From positions 992,001 through 1,056,000 of the forward strand of contig JAHDYR010000005.1 in assembly GCA_019828565.1 (NCBI GenBank): a DNA stretch of 64,000 nucleotides. Reading direction: 5' to 3'. The translations under genes and the position numbers were made by a program. This DNA comes from Carpediemonas membranifera. Lineage: Eukaryota > Fornicata. Below the pieces are notes generated by a model. It worked only from the letters and a program-made list of their open reading frames with translations, was not told the DNA's origin and made no database searches. Within the stretch, counting starts at the first letter, position 1. Each line of letters starts with the position of its first letter. Shown here one piece after another: positions 1-8,900 of this stretch.

Positions 1-3000
1 TCTTACCTTAGAGACTCTCCTGAATGGCTATAGTGCACGCACGTCACTAATCCCCCGCATCTTTGACACGATTGGAAGCTCCATGTTCGGATCAGTCGGT
101 TTCCGCCCCAAGTCGTGGTCTGGTGCGATCATCTCTATCCTCATGAAGGTCATTTTCCTCGCTATCGTCTTCATTTCTCTCGTGAGGCTCTATCTTGGAA
201 TGGCCTCGCGGAATCTCACCTTCGGTTCCTCTGCCCAGTTCGAGTGGATCAACGAAAACGACAGTGAACGCGTTGATGTCCCCGCGATGGACCTGGTCGC
301 CGATCTAGCCATGCAATTCTACCATACCGACGGGTCTACCTCGACCATGTCTGGCGCCTCGCCCATTCAGGGCATCCGCGTCATGGACAACACAAAGCTC
401 GACCATGACCGCGTCTCCACTGATCCGTACCCCGATAGAGGCAGCTCTGTCATCGGCGAGCTTGACGTCGTGCTGGGCGGCGAGGACTACCTCCTGTCGA
501 CCCTCGGTGGCTCCGTCGAGGCCGACTCCGTGACTCTCTCCGGTGACAGCTTCAACACCGACGCGACCCTGTCCAACCCGCTCTACCGCACCGAGAAGGT
601 GGTGACCACCGGCGACTCCGAGTTCACACCCCAGCAGGTTAAGGCTTGGGTCAAGATCCCATCCTCGGTCGCTGCCACGCTCAAGCCCTTCATGGTACAG
701 GCCGGGCTTGTGTCTGCTGGAGAGTACAAGTACCTCGAGAACGCCAAGGCCCAGGATACGGCGACCTACGGCAAGTTGACCAGCCCGCACATGCCGACCG
801 AAACCTTCTTGTACAACCCGACCGAGATCCTCTCGGAGCCGATCAGCGAGCTTGTCTACGACTCTATGTTCCTCGCCGAGCAGTTCGAGACGCTGGACAT
901 ATACAACGGCATGGCGACCGGCGCCAAGCCTACATCCGCTGAACTGAAGGACATCAAGGCATCGTACACGACGGTCAACCCCTCGTACCTCACGGACGAC
1001 CGCTACTACACCGACCTCGCCCTGTCCGGCGGCACCATGTTCAAGATGGACTCATTCATCGACGACACGCGCCTGCAGGCTTTCCTCAACCGTTTTGACA
1101 GCGGGGACCAGCGTAACTCGACCTGGAACGCGATGTTCAACCAGTGGCGCCTGTTCATCAGCTATGTCAACCATTTCGAGGGCATTCTCGACGGGGACGG
1201 GTTCTGCGCTGGCGTCGGAAGCGACTTCGACTCGATGCTCGTGCCCATCACCGCAGTCCTGGAGCCCACAACTGACGACACCACCATCGCCATCGCCGAT
1301 GCGGACATCCAGACCTTCATCGACACGTGGTGGCCCGACCTCGACCTCGAGCCGGCCGACCTGCCCACCGACTCGGCTTCGGGCGAGACGTTCTGGGACG
1401 ACAACGGCGAACTCCCGTGGGACGCCACCCTCAAGTCCCACAAGATCGAGGGCATCATGGTCAACAACGCCTGGGTGACCGAGCTCACTCCCGGCGAGTA
1501 CGAGATGACCCTGGAGATCACCCGGTTCGCACCCACCACCAACCACTCGGCCGTGCCGTACAGCGACCCCAGCATGTATCCCTCCTCTCCACCGCCGACG
1601 TGGGAGTGCAGCGCGGACACATACAACGCCGGGGACGGCTGCAACTGTGGCTGTGGTGCCTTCGACCCCGACTGCCTTCTTGACAGGAGCGAGGATAACG
1701 TCATTGGCTGTGGCGCCGGCCAGAAGTGCTCGACGCTCGGCACATGCGTCGATGCGACCGCCGATGATGTTGTCATCTACATCTCGGAGCCGTGCGATTA
1801 CTGGACCGAGCCGGGCGCTTCCTTCCCCTCATTCATGGGCAAATACGCCAGCTACGAGACGGTTGAGGACGAGGACGACTACTGGACATCGCAGTGCCCC
1901 AACGACAAGGTCAACGGCTTCTTGCCCGCGGACATCCTCAAATACGCCTACTGCAACGCCCCCCAGGTGCTCACGGTGGACGCCAGCACTGACTCCACGC
2001 ACGACTGTGAAGGTCAGTGCTCCGGCACGGACGAGTTCTGCCTCAAGGGCGTCGTGCCGCTCTACAGCCCTGCCTGGGACGAAACCAGCATGGAAGCTGA
2101 TGCCAAGCGTGTGGTGTTGATCCCCGAGATCACCGAGTCGCAGTCGCTCTCCAAGGTCCTCTGGACGGGCGAGATGGACTCGACCAGGCAGCAGAGCATC
2201 TGCGTCGAGAAGCCCGGCACTGGGCTCAAGGACGTCCCCGTACTCGACGGCATCCTGTACGGCAACATCGCCCCGAACGAGACGGCTTATGCTGCGCTCC
2301 TGGTCAACGGGGGTGCTGGCGCCCCCATGCCCGTGAAGGACCTGTGGACAACGTACATGATCCCGGGCAGCAGCATCGCCACCAACCAGGTCGTGGAGGT
2401 GCTCTACACAGGCGAGTACACCGACGCCGTCACGCACGACTCCTTTGGCGACGACTCGAGGCTCTTGCTGGTTATGGTCCGCGGCGTCACGTACGAGATC
2501 AGCACGCCGGCCTGGACGTCCCTCCAGACGGTGATCACACACGGCGGCGCCAACATCGCCAACAGCGCGCTGGTCACGACGGCCATCACCGAGATCGCCA
2601 TGCAGCCCCCCGCCGCACCCGACATGGGCGCGTCCATGGCACAGGGCGCCGTCCACTTCACGTCGACCGGGATCCAGGCGTTCTTCCTCGACAAAGCCGG
2701 CGCTGCCTCCACTGAGGACACAGCAGAGTACTTCTCGGCGACGTGCCACTGCACCGCATCGACGTCATACATCCACCCTGCCTGCGTCTCGCCGTCAATC
2801 CTCAACCCAGGCCCCATCATGGATGACCTCGGGAACTCGTATGACGACGGGTACTCCTGCAAGGATGGCGCCGGCGTCGTCCCGTCCGCGACCCTTGTCC
2901 CCAGTGACATCAAAACCGTGTACGGTTACACGCCCCTATACGCCTTCACGGCTAACACACCGTTCAACTCCGGCCCGACAAAGTCAATTGTCACCGGCGA

Positions 3001-4483
3001 CAAGGTCTTCTCGCTCGTCTCTACTGGAGAGGGTGGCGTGATGATCCGCTCCTACATCACGGTCATGGCGCAGCAGACCGACAGCCTCATGGAGGCCGAC
3101 GACCGCTGGATGATTGCCCCTGCCTCGCCGTACTCGTTCAACGCTAACTACTTCATGTACGCCTTCCCCGAGCGGGAGGAGACGAGCGCCGAGTACCTTT
3201 GCCCCACAGACATCGAGGAGGAGTACAACGGTCAGTGGCGTTCCGACACGCTAAACTGCGTCATGGACGTCTACAGCGAGCCCGACATCGAGGACTCGTG
3301 CGGCGAGGACACCTCCCGCTTCTCGTACTCGGGCCCGGCCCTGCTTCCCGTGCTCGGCCAGCTCATCCTTAATCACACGGTGCCGCTATTCAACAAAAAG
3401 GCATCGCCCAAGCTGACAGACACCGCTAAGATCGACCGCAGCTACATCTTTTCGTTCCCCATCTCTACGGACGACATCGCCAACGAGCGCGAGTTCTACA
3501 ACGTCGACCGGGACTCTGTCACGGCCGACGGCGAGTACTCCCGCTACACCATCAGCCGGGACATCCTCGGCAAGGCCAGCGATGCATGCAGCACTGTGTG
3601 GGACAAGTTCGACGACTACGAGGAGTACCACGCCGACCTGCCCGGCGCCTGGCCGATGCTCGAGGTCAACCTCGACCTCGTCTTCAACAAGGACGCCACC
3701 GAGAAGCTCCTTGAGGACCGCATTGGCTTCAACCCCACAGGCTGGGGCGACATCGGCAACCAGTACTTCCGTGTGACCAAGTGGTTTAGCTTCCTCCGCA
3801 GCTGGTATCGCGAGGACGCCCTCGACAAGGTCGCCAGCGCCGCCTCCGAGTCCTACACTGTCCCCCTCGACCTCGACGTCGTGCTGGGCAGCTCGGACGC
3901 CCAGATGGTCCGCCTCATCCCAGGCACAGAGTACTACCTGTACGCGGCCGTGCGGGTCCAGCCGACGTTCTCGGTCGGGACGCTTGGCGGCGAGGACATC
4001 TCCTCCTGGGATGTGTCCTTCTCTTCTGTCTCGCTCGAGGCCAACCCGCTGCTGCCCGAGTACGCCAACGAAGCTCGTCTCCACATTGTCATTGAGGGCG
4101 ACGCCGACTCCAAGGAGGTCTTCAGAGTCATCTCGTACACCCTCTCGGACTTCGTAGCCGCCGTCGGGTCGGCATTTGCCCTGCTCGGCTTCGGATCAAT
4201 CCTTCTCGAAGTCTGGATTTCTGCCAAGGACGTCGTGACAACCATCTATAGAAAGATCGTGAAGAAGAAACCTGCCCGCGACATCGAGTCCATTGGTGTC
4301 GACAGCAGCGTCGGGAGCAGCTCTGATACTGACGAGATCGGCGTGTCTCCCCTCGATCGCGACGTCACAGTCGTCGGCGAGGACGGCTTCGTCCCCAACG
4401 TCCTCGTGCCCAACACCGTGATCGACACAGATTATCCAATCGTCCGCTCCACATCCGCGGGTGATGCTGAGCTGGACCGGTAA
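1..4483 (+). CDS. Large two-membrane-segment protein with Cys-containing ectodomain (5' partial)
   Basis: The reading frame is open from base 2 with no stop, so the gene probably begins upstream; the ATG at 83 lies just before the first membrane segment and the residues before it look like coding sequence. Counting from that ATG, a hydrophobic segment spans about residues 16-39 and a second about 1355-1380, with a ~1,300-residue region rich in D, T and S between them, followed by a short basic and acidic cytoplasmic tail. Residues ~508-558 hold a Cys cluster containing CNCGCGAFDPDC and GCGAGQKC. Topology is therefore probably inside-TM-large ectodomain-TM-inside at a cell-surface or endomembrane location. 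The last segment (FALLGFGSILLEV) faintly resembles the pore helix of ENaC/ASIC channels, but no channel signature is certain. Function unknown. Codon use matches neighbours. Confidence 0.8.
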   Translation, partial: LTLETLLNGYSARTSLIPRIFDTIGSSMFGSVGFRPKSWSGAIISILMKVIFLAIVFISLVRLYLGMASRNLTFGSSAQFEWINENDSERVDVPAMDLVADLAMQFYHTDGSTSTMSGASPIQGIRVMDNTKLDHDRVSTDPYPDRGSSVIGELDVVLGGEDYLLSTLGGSVEADSVTLSGDSFNTDATLSNPLYRTEKVVTTGDSEFTPQQVKAWVKIPSSVAATLKPFMVQAGLVSAGEYKYLENAKAQDTATYGKLTSPHMPTETFLYNPTEILSEPISELVYDSMFLAEQFETLDIYNGMATGAKPTSAELKDIKASYTTVNPSYLTDDRYYTDLALSGGTMFKMDSFIDDTRLQAFLNRFDSGDQRNSTWNAMFNQWRLFISYVNHFEGILDGDGFCAGVGSDFDSMLVPITAVLEPTTDDTTIAIADADIQTFIDTWWPDLDLEPADLPTDSASGETFWDDNGELPWDATLKSHKIEGIMVNNAWVTELTPGEYEMTLEITRFAPTTNHSAVPYSDPSMYPSSPPPTWECSADTYNAGDGCNCGCGAFDPDCLLDRSEDNVIGCGAGQKCSTLGTCVDATADDVVIYISEPCDYWTEPGASFPSFMGKYASYETVEDEDDYWTSQCPNDKVNGFLPADILKYAYCNAPQVLTVDASTDSTHDCEGQCSGTDEFCLKGVVPLYSPAWDETSMEADAKRVVLIPEITESQSLSKVLWTGEMDSTRQQSICVEKPGTGLKDVPVLDGILYGNIAPNETAYAALLVNGGAGAPMPVKDLWTTYMIPGSSIATNQVVEVLYTGEYTDAVTHDSFGDDSRLLLVMVRGVTYEISTPAWTSLQTVITHGGANIANSALVTTAITEIAMQPPAAPDMGASMAQGAVHFTSTGIQAFFLDKAGAASTEDTAEYFSATCHCTASTSYIHPACVSPSILNPGPIMDDLGNSYDDGYSCKDGAGVVPSATLVPSDIKTVYGYTPLYAFTANTPFNSGPTKSIVTGDKVFSLVSTGEGGVMIRSYITVMAQQTDSLMEADDRWMIAPASPYSFNANYFMYAFPEREETSAEYLCPTDIEEEYNGQWRSDTLNCVMDVYSEPDIEDSCGEDTSRFSYSGPALLPVLGQLILNHTVPLFNKKASPKLTDTAKIDRSYIFSFPISTDDIANEREFYNVDRDSVTADGEYSRYTISRDILGKASDACSTVWDKFDDYEEYHADLPGAWPMLEVNLDLVFNKDATEKLLEDRIGFNPTGWGDIGNQYFRVTKWFSFLRSWYREDALDKVASAASESYTVPLDLDVVLGSSDAQMVRLIPGTEYYLYAAVRVQPTFSVGTLGGEDISSWDVSFSSVSLEANPLLPEYANEARLHIVIEGDADSKEVFRVISYTLSDFVAAVGSAFALLGFGSILLEVWISAKDVVTTIYRKIVKKKPARDIESIGVDSSVGSSSDTDEIGVSPLDRDVTVVGEDGFVPNVLVPNTVIDTDYPIVRSTSAGDAELDR

Positions 4484-4576
4484 GCTTGATTTGCCGTGTA
4501 AATGATTCCTACAGCTGATAGCCGTTGAATGGCTCGCCCTGGAGATGGAATCGAGGGATAATGAAGTAGAATTTAA

Positions 4577-4777
4577 TTAGGCCTTGGGGAGCTCCTTGTC
4601 GTTGGTCTCCTCCTTCTTCCAGAACTTCTTCTTGGCCGCCTTAGGGGTGGTAGGCGTCGCCGCGATCACAGCAGACTTGCCGTGGTGTGTAGAGATGTAG
4701 TTGTAGGCCACAAGACCACCAAGGACGATAGTAACACCAATGAGGGTCTTCTTGTAGTTCCCAGCGGAGAAAGGCAT
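4577..4777 (-). CDS. Small single-pass membrane protein, unknown
   Basis: A 66-residue protein begins MPFSAGNYKKTL, has one hydrophobic segment at about residues 11-28, and ends in a Lys-rich tail with KKKFWKKEE. It is convergent with the preceding gene, 93 bp between stops. A TATAAA-containing 28-bp repeat lies about 60-90 bp upstream of its ATG. The size and a single N-terminal membrane segment would suit a tail- or signal-anchored organelle protein, but no family is recognised. Its regular codon use and clean start support a real gene; being so short it could still be chance. Confidence 0.55.
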   Translation of the reverse strand: MPFSAGNYKKTLIGVTIVLGGLVAYNYISTHHGKSAVIAATPTTPKAAKKKFWKKEETNDKELPKA

Positions 4778-5115
4778 GAGATGAGTCGCCGATTTCGTTC
4801 TTCGCAGGTTAATGAGACTGTTCGTGCTATTGAAGGGTCGAACAATGTGTTTATACTGCGCAACACTGCCCTGTCTCCCTCCTACTCACGTCTTAAGTCG
4901 GTAGGGAGATCGTCTTCTCCAGGGCTTCCACAAAGCGTCTTCTTCGTGGACGTCAGCACAGCTGCAAACATCACAATCGCACACGTCGTCTCATTGTCTT
5001 CTATTCCACATTAAATTCACTGCTACACTTGTATAGGCTGGTAATGGTGTTCATCGACGGCTCTTATATGTCATCTTCATCTATGACCAGCTGCACACCT
5101 GTAGTGCGCAACAAG
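4778..5115. other. Intergenic region with possible promoter
   Basis: Nothing beyond the 28-bp repeat and generally AT-richer sequence is seen. It separates a minus-strand gene (4577-4777) from a plus-strand ORF, so it would hold both promoters. Confidence 0.5.
4838..4865 (-). repeat. 28-bp repeat, copy 1 (contains TATAAA)
   Basis: This 28-bp segment recurs at 5424-5451 with one mismatch. Read on the minus strand it contains GCGCAGTATAAACAC and lies upstream of the small membrane protein gene, so it may be a core promoter, although nothing but position and the TATA-like string supports this. Confidence 0.6.
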
Positions 5116-5394
5116 ATGGAGATATATACGATCAAAGCCTCCATCAAGCAAGCTTTCAGACCGAACTACAACGAAGAACTGAGAGTGGGAAATTATGCCG
5201 CAGCAAAATATCTCTACTCATGCCTGCTGGCCCGGCTCGCGGTTGAATGCTATGCGCAGCGCCGGCAACTCCCCCTACATGACGCCGACTTCCACAACGG
5301 ACTGCTCACTCATGTACGCGGCGGTCATCCGGGTCAGGCCTACGCGGCCTTCGTGCGGTCGCTCGACACTCTGCCGATGTGGCGGGCACTTTGA
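5116..5394 (+). CDS. Hypothetical 92-residue protein
   Basis: The ATG at 5116 opens a 92-codon frame (MEIYTIKASIKQAF...). Its second half has alternating Ala/Leu-rich helices with spaced His and Cys (LLARLAVECYAQ, HDADFHNGLL), which looks like a small all-helical domain; a HEPN-like fold is possible but is only a guess. An in-frame ATG at 5029 exists but the extra residues are Ser/Met-rich and poor in coding character. GC content rises sharply inside this frame compared with the flanks, which favours a real gene. Confidence 0.4.
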   Translation: MEIYTIKASIKQAFRPNYNEELRVGNYAAAKYLYSCLLARLAVECYAQRRQLPLHDADFHNGLLTHVRGGHPGQAYAAFVRSLDTLPMWRAL

Positions 5395-5828
5395 TCGTTC
5401 CTTTCAGGCCCTGTCTGGGAGGTTCGAAAAATGTGTTTATACTGCGCAACAGTTCGAAATATGCCCATCTAGGCCAACCAGCGCAGCTGTCTATCTCCAG
5501 CACGTTTGCATAGCTATCGTGGCCCCGATTCTATTTTCTAGTACCTTTCAGCATCACCTTCATCGTCGTGTGAGAGGTCTGCTGCTGCCCGGTATGATCG
5601 AGTGTGCTGATCGAGTGGGCATTACTTGCCCTGCATCCCATTCACATTGTCCAATTTGGGCGTGTCAGATCTCCGTTTTGGGAGATGCATCCGAAAAATT
5701 TCCTGCCAGAAACACAACTTCTACGTATGTGACAATATTGCCTCCCAATAGCAACAACAGTTGTCGTAGGAGATTATCTAAGCCACTTACACAGCAAGTT
5801 TGTGCTTTTGCTCTCCACTAACCCAGCC
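5395..5828. other. Intergenic region; possible 5'-leader intron of the C2 gene
   Basis: The second 28-bp repeat lies at 5424-5451. Just before the C2 gene ATG, bases 5797-5825 begin GTTTGT and end ACTAACCCAG, a 29-nt segment with the same shape as the six coding introns here, so it may be a leader intron. No coding reason requires it. Confidence 0.35.
5424..5451 (-). repeat. 28-bp repeat, copy 2
   Basis: It matches 4838-4865 at 27 of 28 positions, in the same orientation, 586 bp away. No minus-strand gene is evident immediately downstream of this copy, so if it is a promoter its gene is unknown or gone. Confidence 0.6.
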
Positions 5829-6639
5829 ATGCCCGGAATCGTAGGCACCCTCCGTATCAACATCCTCGACGCTCGTATCGAGAAGGACAATTCCCTCGGC
5901 GAAATGCTCGACACTCCTGACTGCTACGTCAGAGCTGAGATTCAGAACAAGGCTGGCCAGACTGTCAAGAACCGCACGAAGACGAAGGACAACACCTACA
6001 CTCCCGTCTTCAACGAGGCGATCTTCGTCAAGAACGTCTCAACCTCTGAGACTCTCTACATGTCTGTTTGGGACTCTGACACCTTCTCCTCCGATGACGA
6101 GATCGCCCGCACCGAGGTCGAGCTCTCCAAGGTCTTTGGCTCCCGCGGCGGTGGCAACAAGACCATCTCATGCGATCTTCGCGACAAGGGCTCCCGCGGT
6201 ATGCTCCGCGTCGAGCTCACGTTCGTTCCCCAGGGTTCACTCGACGTCCTCGTCCAGCGTGCCGAGGGTCTCCAGGCCGACGGCGAGACCCCCGACCCAT
6301 ACTGCATCGTCTGGTTCCACGGCAAGAAGCACAAGACGGACCGCAAGAACAACGAGTCATCGCCTGTCTGGAACGAGAAGATCTGCCTCGGTAGCGTAGA
6401 CCTTCAGGACATCAAGAAGGGCCAGTTTGTCTTTGACGAACTCACCTTCTCGGTCATGGATGTTTGTACCCCCTTCATCACTTACACAGCATGATAAGTT
6501 CTCCTCAGACGACAAGCTGGCCGAGGCCAAGATCACGCTCGAGCCTCTCATGTCATCCTGCAGCGTCAACCTCAACCTGCCGCTTTCCCGCGGCAAGCTG
6601 TACGCCCAGCTGCAATTCACCCCCGAGACCACCAAGTAA
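5829..6639 (+). CDS. Tandem C2-domain protein (two exons)
   Basis: Exon 1 is 5829-6461 and exon 2 6490-6639, joined in phase 0 to give 260 residues. C2A runs about residues 5-125 and C2B about 130-255. Each keeps Asp residues in the loops that bind Ca2+ in this family (LDTPDCYV and WDSDTFSSDDE in C2A; TPDPYCIV and MDHDKFSSDDK in C2B). Only splicing restores the last two strands of C2B: the unspliced frame stops within the intron. There is no membrane segment, so it is probably a soluble Ca2+-dependent membrane-binding protein, for example in trafficking or flagellar membrane function; the exact role is not determinable. The start is the ATG at 5829 because C2A strand 1 begins four residues later. 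Confidence 0.88.
6462..6489 (+). other. Intron, 28 nt, in C2 gene
   Basis: It begins GTTTGT and ends ACTTACACAG, phase 0. Removing it fuses LTFSVMD to HDKFSSDDK, which matches the equivalent stretch of the first C2 domain. The acceptor resembles the fused branch-point/acceptor of Giardia and Trichomonas introns. Confidence 0.9.
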
Positions 6640-6715
6640 GCTGGTTAATACGTAAAAAAACAGCACGACTGGGAATAATTTAGCCGGTGGCCCAGCGATA
6701 GTGGTAGTACAAGCC

Positions 6716-7162
6716 CTAGAAGTCCTCGATGCCGGAGTCCATCACGTCCTCGATGTCCGACAGTGCGATGCTCACGTCGAACGGGTCCGTCCGCTCCTGT
6801 TTCTTCTGCTGCAGATGCGCTGCGAGGTAGCTGCCGTTCTTCTGGGGTGTTTTCTCATGAGGAGAAAGCGGTGCATCGTGGGATGCCTGCCGGTTTTCCT
6901 CCTCGTTGTGTTCTCGAAGTTGCTGGATGAGCGAATGGAGCTGGGAGAACGGGATCAGGCGCATAACATCGTTATGTCTGTCAATTAAATCGCCTACACA
7001 CGTTCTCACGTCGTTATTCGTTGCCACTGCCGAGGTAATAGGAATCTGCCGAATTCTCAGCTTCGGAGGATCGTCTGCGCTTAGATACTCCACGACAAGA
7101 ATCGGTGGGCTATAAAGAAGGCCGATACGTTCACAACGTGCCACTGGAGGTCGTGAACTCAT
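6716..7162 (-). CDS. CEP19-like centrosomal / basal body protein
   Basis: The 148-residue product has the layout of CEP19: an N-terminal stretch with YSPPILVVEYLS then KLRIRQIPI (family pattern: PPxxxLxYE... then a basic KxRxRxxPI/V), a helix with FSQLHSLIQQLREH, a charged linker, and an acidic C-terminus with DIEDVMDSGIEDF. Known CEP19 proteins sit at the mother centriole and recruit RABL2 so that IFT-B trains can enter the cilium, so this gene points to a flagellated organism. It is convergent with the C2 gene (76 bp between stops). A 26-bp repeat lies 17 bp upstream of its ATG. Assignment is by motif order, without alignment. Confidence 0.72.
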   Translation of the reverse strand: MSSRPPVARCERIGLLYSPPILVVEYLSADDPPKLRIRQIPITSAVATNNDVRTCVGDLIDRHNDVMRLIPFSQLHSLIQQLREHNEEENRQASHDAPLSPHEKTPQKNGSYLAAHLQQKKQERTDPFDVSIALSDIEDVMDSGIEDF

Positions 7163-7178
7163 GTTGCTTTATTCGGCG

Positions 7179-7204
7179 TGTGCCGCGCAGGATTAGAATT
7201 GTTG
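7179..7204. repeat. 26-bp repeat, copy 1
   Basis: The core is TGTGCCGCGCAGGATTAGAA followed by TTGTTG. Copies lie at 7846-7871 and 8470-8495. This one is immediately upstream of the CEP19-like gene start. Confidence 0.85.
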
Positions 7205-7845
7205 CCAAGCGCACGAGGCGACAGGGGACGATAGGAGAACCCCTGATATATACGGTTCACAACGGGATCGTCTAAGTTCCTCGCTGACGTCCAAGTTACG
7301 GGTGGCAGAACCGACTCCAGGTCCGGTGCACCACTCCCAATGATGCAGAGCATGCTTAGATGTGTAACTGGTAAGGAAGTGAAGTACCGCGACCTGCTTG
7401 ACAAGAATGACCTTATCCCGCTCATCTTCTCCACCCGCGGCGACTATCTGCGTGACGGCATTGGGAAGCTCATAACACTCATGAGGGAGCAGGCCAAGAA
7501 CCAAAGTTTACTGGTGGTTTGGTCTCAAACGTGTCTCAAATGTTCGCCCGGCTTGGGTACGAGCCGAGCAGTGCCGGCTGGCACGAAGGTTTGCGCTGTT
7601 CAAGCTTCCTTGACTTGGCGACTCCGCGCCAAAATCGACCAAACGAATTTTGTGTCCACGCTCCCCGCGCCGGAGTCGCGTCGGCGCATCTACGCGCCCT
7701 CCCACTCGCAGAGTGCTCCTCGTTGTGGTGGTCCCACAGGGCAAGACACTCAAGCAAACGATGGACCGTTTACAGAAGAATTTATGTGAGTTTACATAAA
7801 CTGCACTGACTCTGAAGTCTAAGACTATTGCACTCGTTATTCTGA

Positions 7846-7871
7846 TGTGCCGCGGAGGATTAGAATTATTG
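7846..7871. repeat. 26-bp repeat, copy 2
   Basis: It differs from copy 1 at two positions (GCGGAGG for GCGCAGG, and ATTATTG for ATTGTTG). It lies 118 bp below the stop of the TnpB-like remnant. Confidence 0.85.
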
Positions 7872-7989
7872 AGTTCAAAGCACACAATGATCCAAGCAGA
7901 ATCAGGATCGCAGTGTGGTTCATCATACTCTATCAATCGTGCGCAGCATATCACGCGTGCTGCAGCGCGTGCTTGCTCAACTTAGCAAG

Positions 7990-8322
7990 TTAATGATAGC
8001 GAGGAAGAGCACCTCTCTGGGTGCCGTAATGAAAAGGAGATAGCCCTATCTGATCTGGAGTGGCGTCGAAGGTACACCAATGGATGTTCTCGCTGGCGCT
8101 CTTATCTCGGTGAGAGAGATTGAGAAGCATGTCTCTCTGCTCGGGATGCCGACTTAGCCGTTTATCGCGCCATGGAGCTCCCTCGCACGCGGGATTCTGG
8201 CAGAGCATGGTGCGGTGTGTGTGCACCACACGTCTGAAGTGTGCTTTGCAGTATGGGCACACGATGGAAGTGCGGAATTCCGAGACCATCGTGACACTCA
8301 CGACGACGTTGTGCCGGAGCAT
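7990..8322 (-). pseudogene. TnpB/Fanzor-like C-terminal fragment (zinc ribbon plus RuvC-III motif)
   Basis: From the ATG at 8322 the frame gives 110 residues: VVVSVTMVSEFRTSIVCPYC, then LCQNPAC, then SHRDKSASENIHW. This is the order of the C-terminal end of TnpB/Fanzor RNA-guided nucleases: a strand ending in E-[FY]-x-TS-x-x-C-x-x-C, a second Cys pair, then the RuvC-III R-D-x-x-A-x-x-N-I motif with the last catalytic Asp. Here the second pair is Cx4C and about 20 extra residues separate it from RD. The frame stays open upstream to 8688 but no RuvC-I or RuvC-II motif is visible, so it is probably a truncated or decayed copy. Alternative: an unrelated zinc-ribbon protein. Confidence 0.42.
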
Positions 8323-8900
8323 GATGCCAGGAAGAGAGTAACAGACGAGCACAGACGCGAAAGAAGACAGCAGCGTTCGACACAGACGACGCACTCTTTT
8401 CGTGCAGACGACTGAAAGCACGAAAGCCCGATTGTACAGACGAGGGCTGAAGTGGGTGAGTGGAGGTAGTGTGCCGCGCAGGATTAGAATTGTTGAGTCT
8501 AAACCAAGATCCCGCCCAGAACCGTCGCTCTTACCATCGCCGACGCCCTCATGTCCGCTACCCTTCTGGTGTACGACAGGTGGGCCGTCAGACTGAACCT
8601 GTTCAGTCCTCTGGAGTTCATCCCAGGGGGGTCGACAGCTTAAGTCACCTTTACACTGAATCCTCCACATAAAACCTCTAAATACCACACGGCGTTTGTC
8701 ATAGAGTGCACCTTGGCTGACTGCGCAGTAAGTGCATCGGAAGGGTCACTGAAGTGATCCTGCATGCTTTGCCACCCTCATGCTCTCTTCTTAAGTCGTC
8801 TTGGAAATCATCTTCTTCAGTCAACCTTGCCAACAGAAAATCGTCTGCCACCAGAATGATGGACAATCGCCACAGCTAGCTATTTTATTTCAAGCCGCCC
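8323..8900. other. Region upstream of TnpB-like fragment
   Basis: It contains the third 26-bp repeat and a frame continuous with the TnpB-like fragment but without family motifs. Otherwise nothing is seen. Confidence 0.4.
8470..8495. repeat. 26-bp repeat, copy 3
   Basis: It is identical to copy 1 over all 26 bases. It lies 148 bp upstream of the TnpB-like fragment's first ATG, so copies 2 and 3 bracket that fragment nearly symmetrically. Confidence 0.85.

Larger units (their letters stand above)
7163..7989. other. Gene-poor region with possible retroelement relic
   Basis: It holds two 26-bp repeats and no convincing gene. On the plus strand about 7375-7560 reads NDLIPLIFSTRGDYL, which faintly resembles the PLVFSTxG motif near the end of some LINE polyproteins; this may be a very old fragment or chance. 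Confidence 0.3.

Noticed and set aside
7179-8495. CRISPR-like array
   Set aside because: Only three 26-bp repeats, about 640 bp apart, in a eukaryotic setting; spacing is not that of a CRISPR array.
8692-8726. Additional GTTTGT...CAG intron
   Set aside because: The segment begins GTTTGT and ends GACTGCGCAG, but no coding exons flank it.
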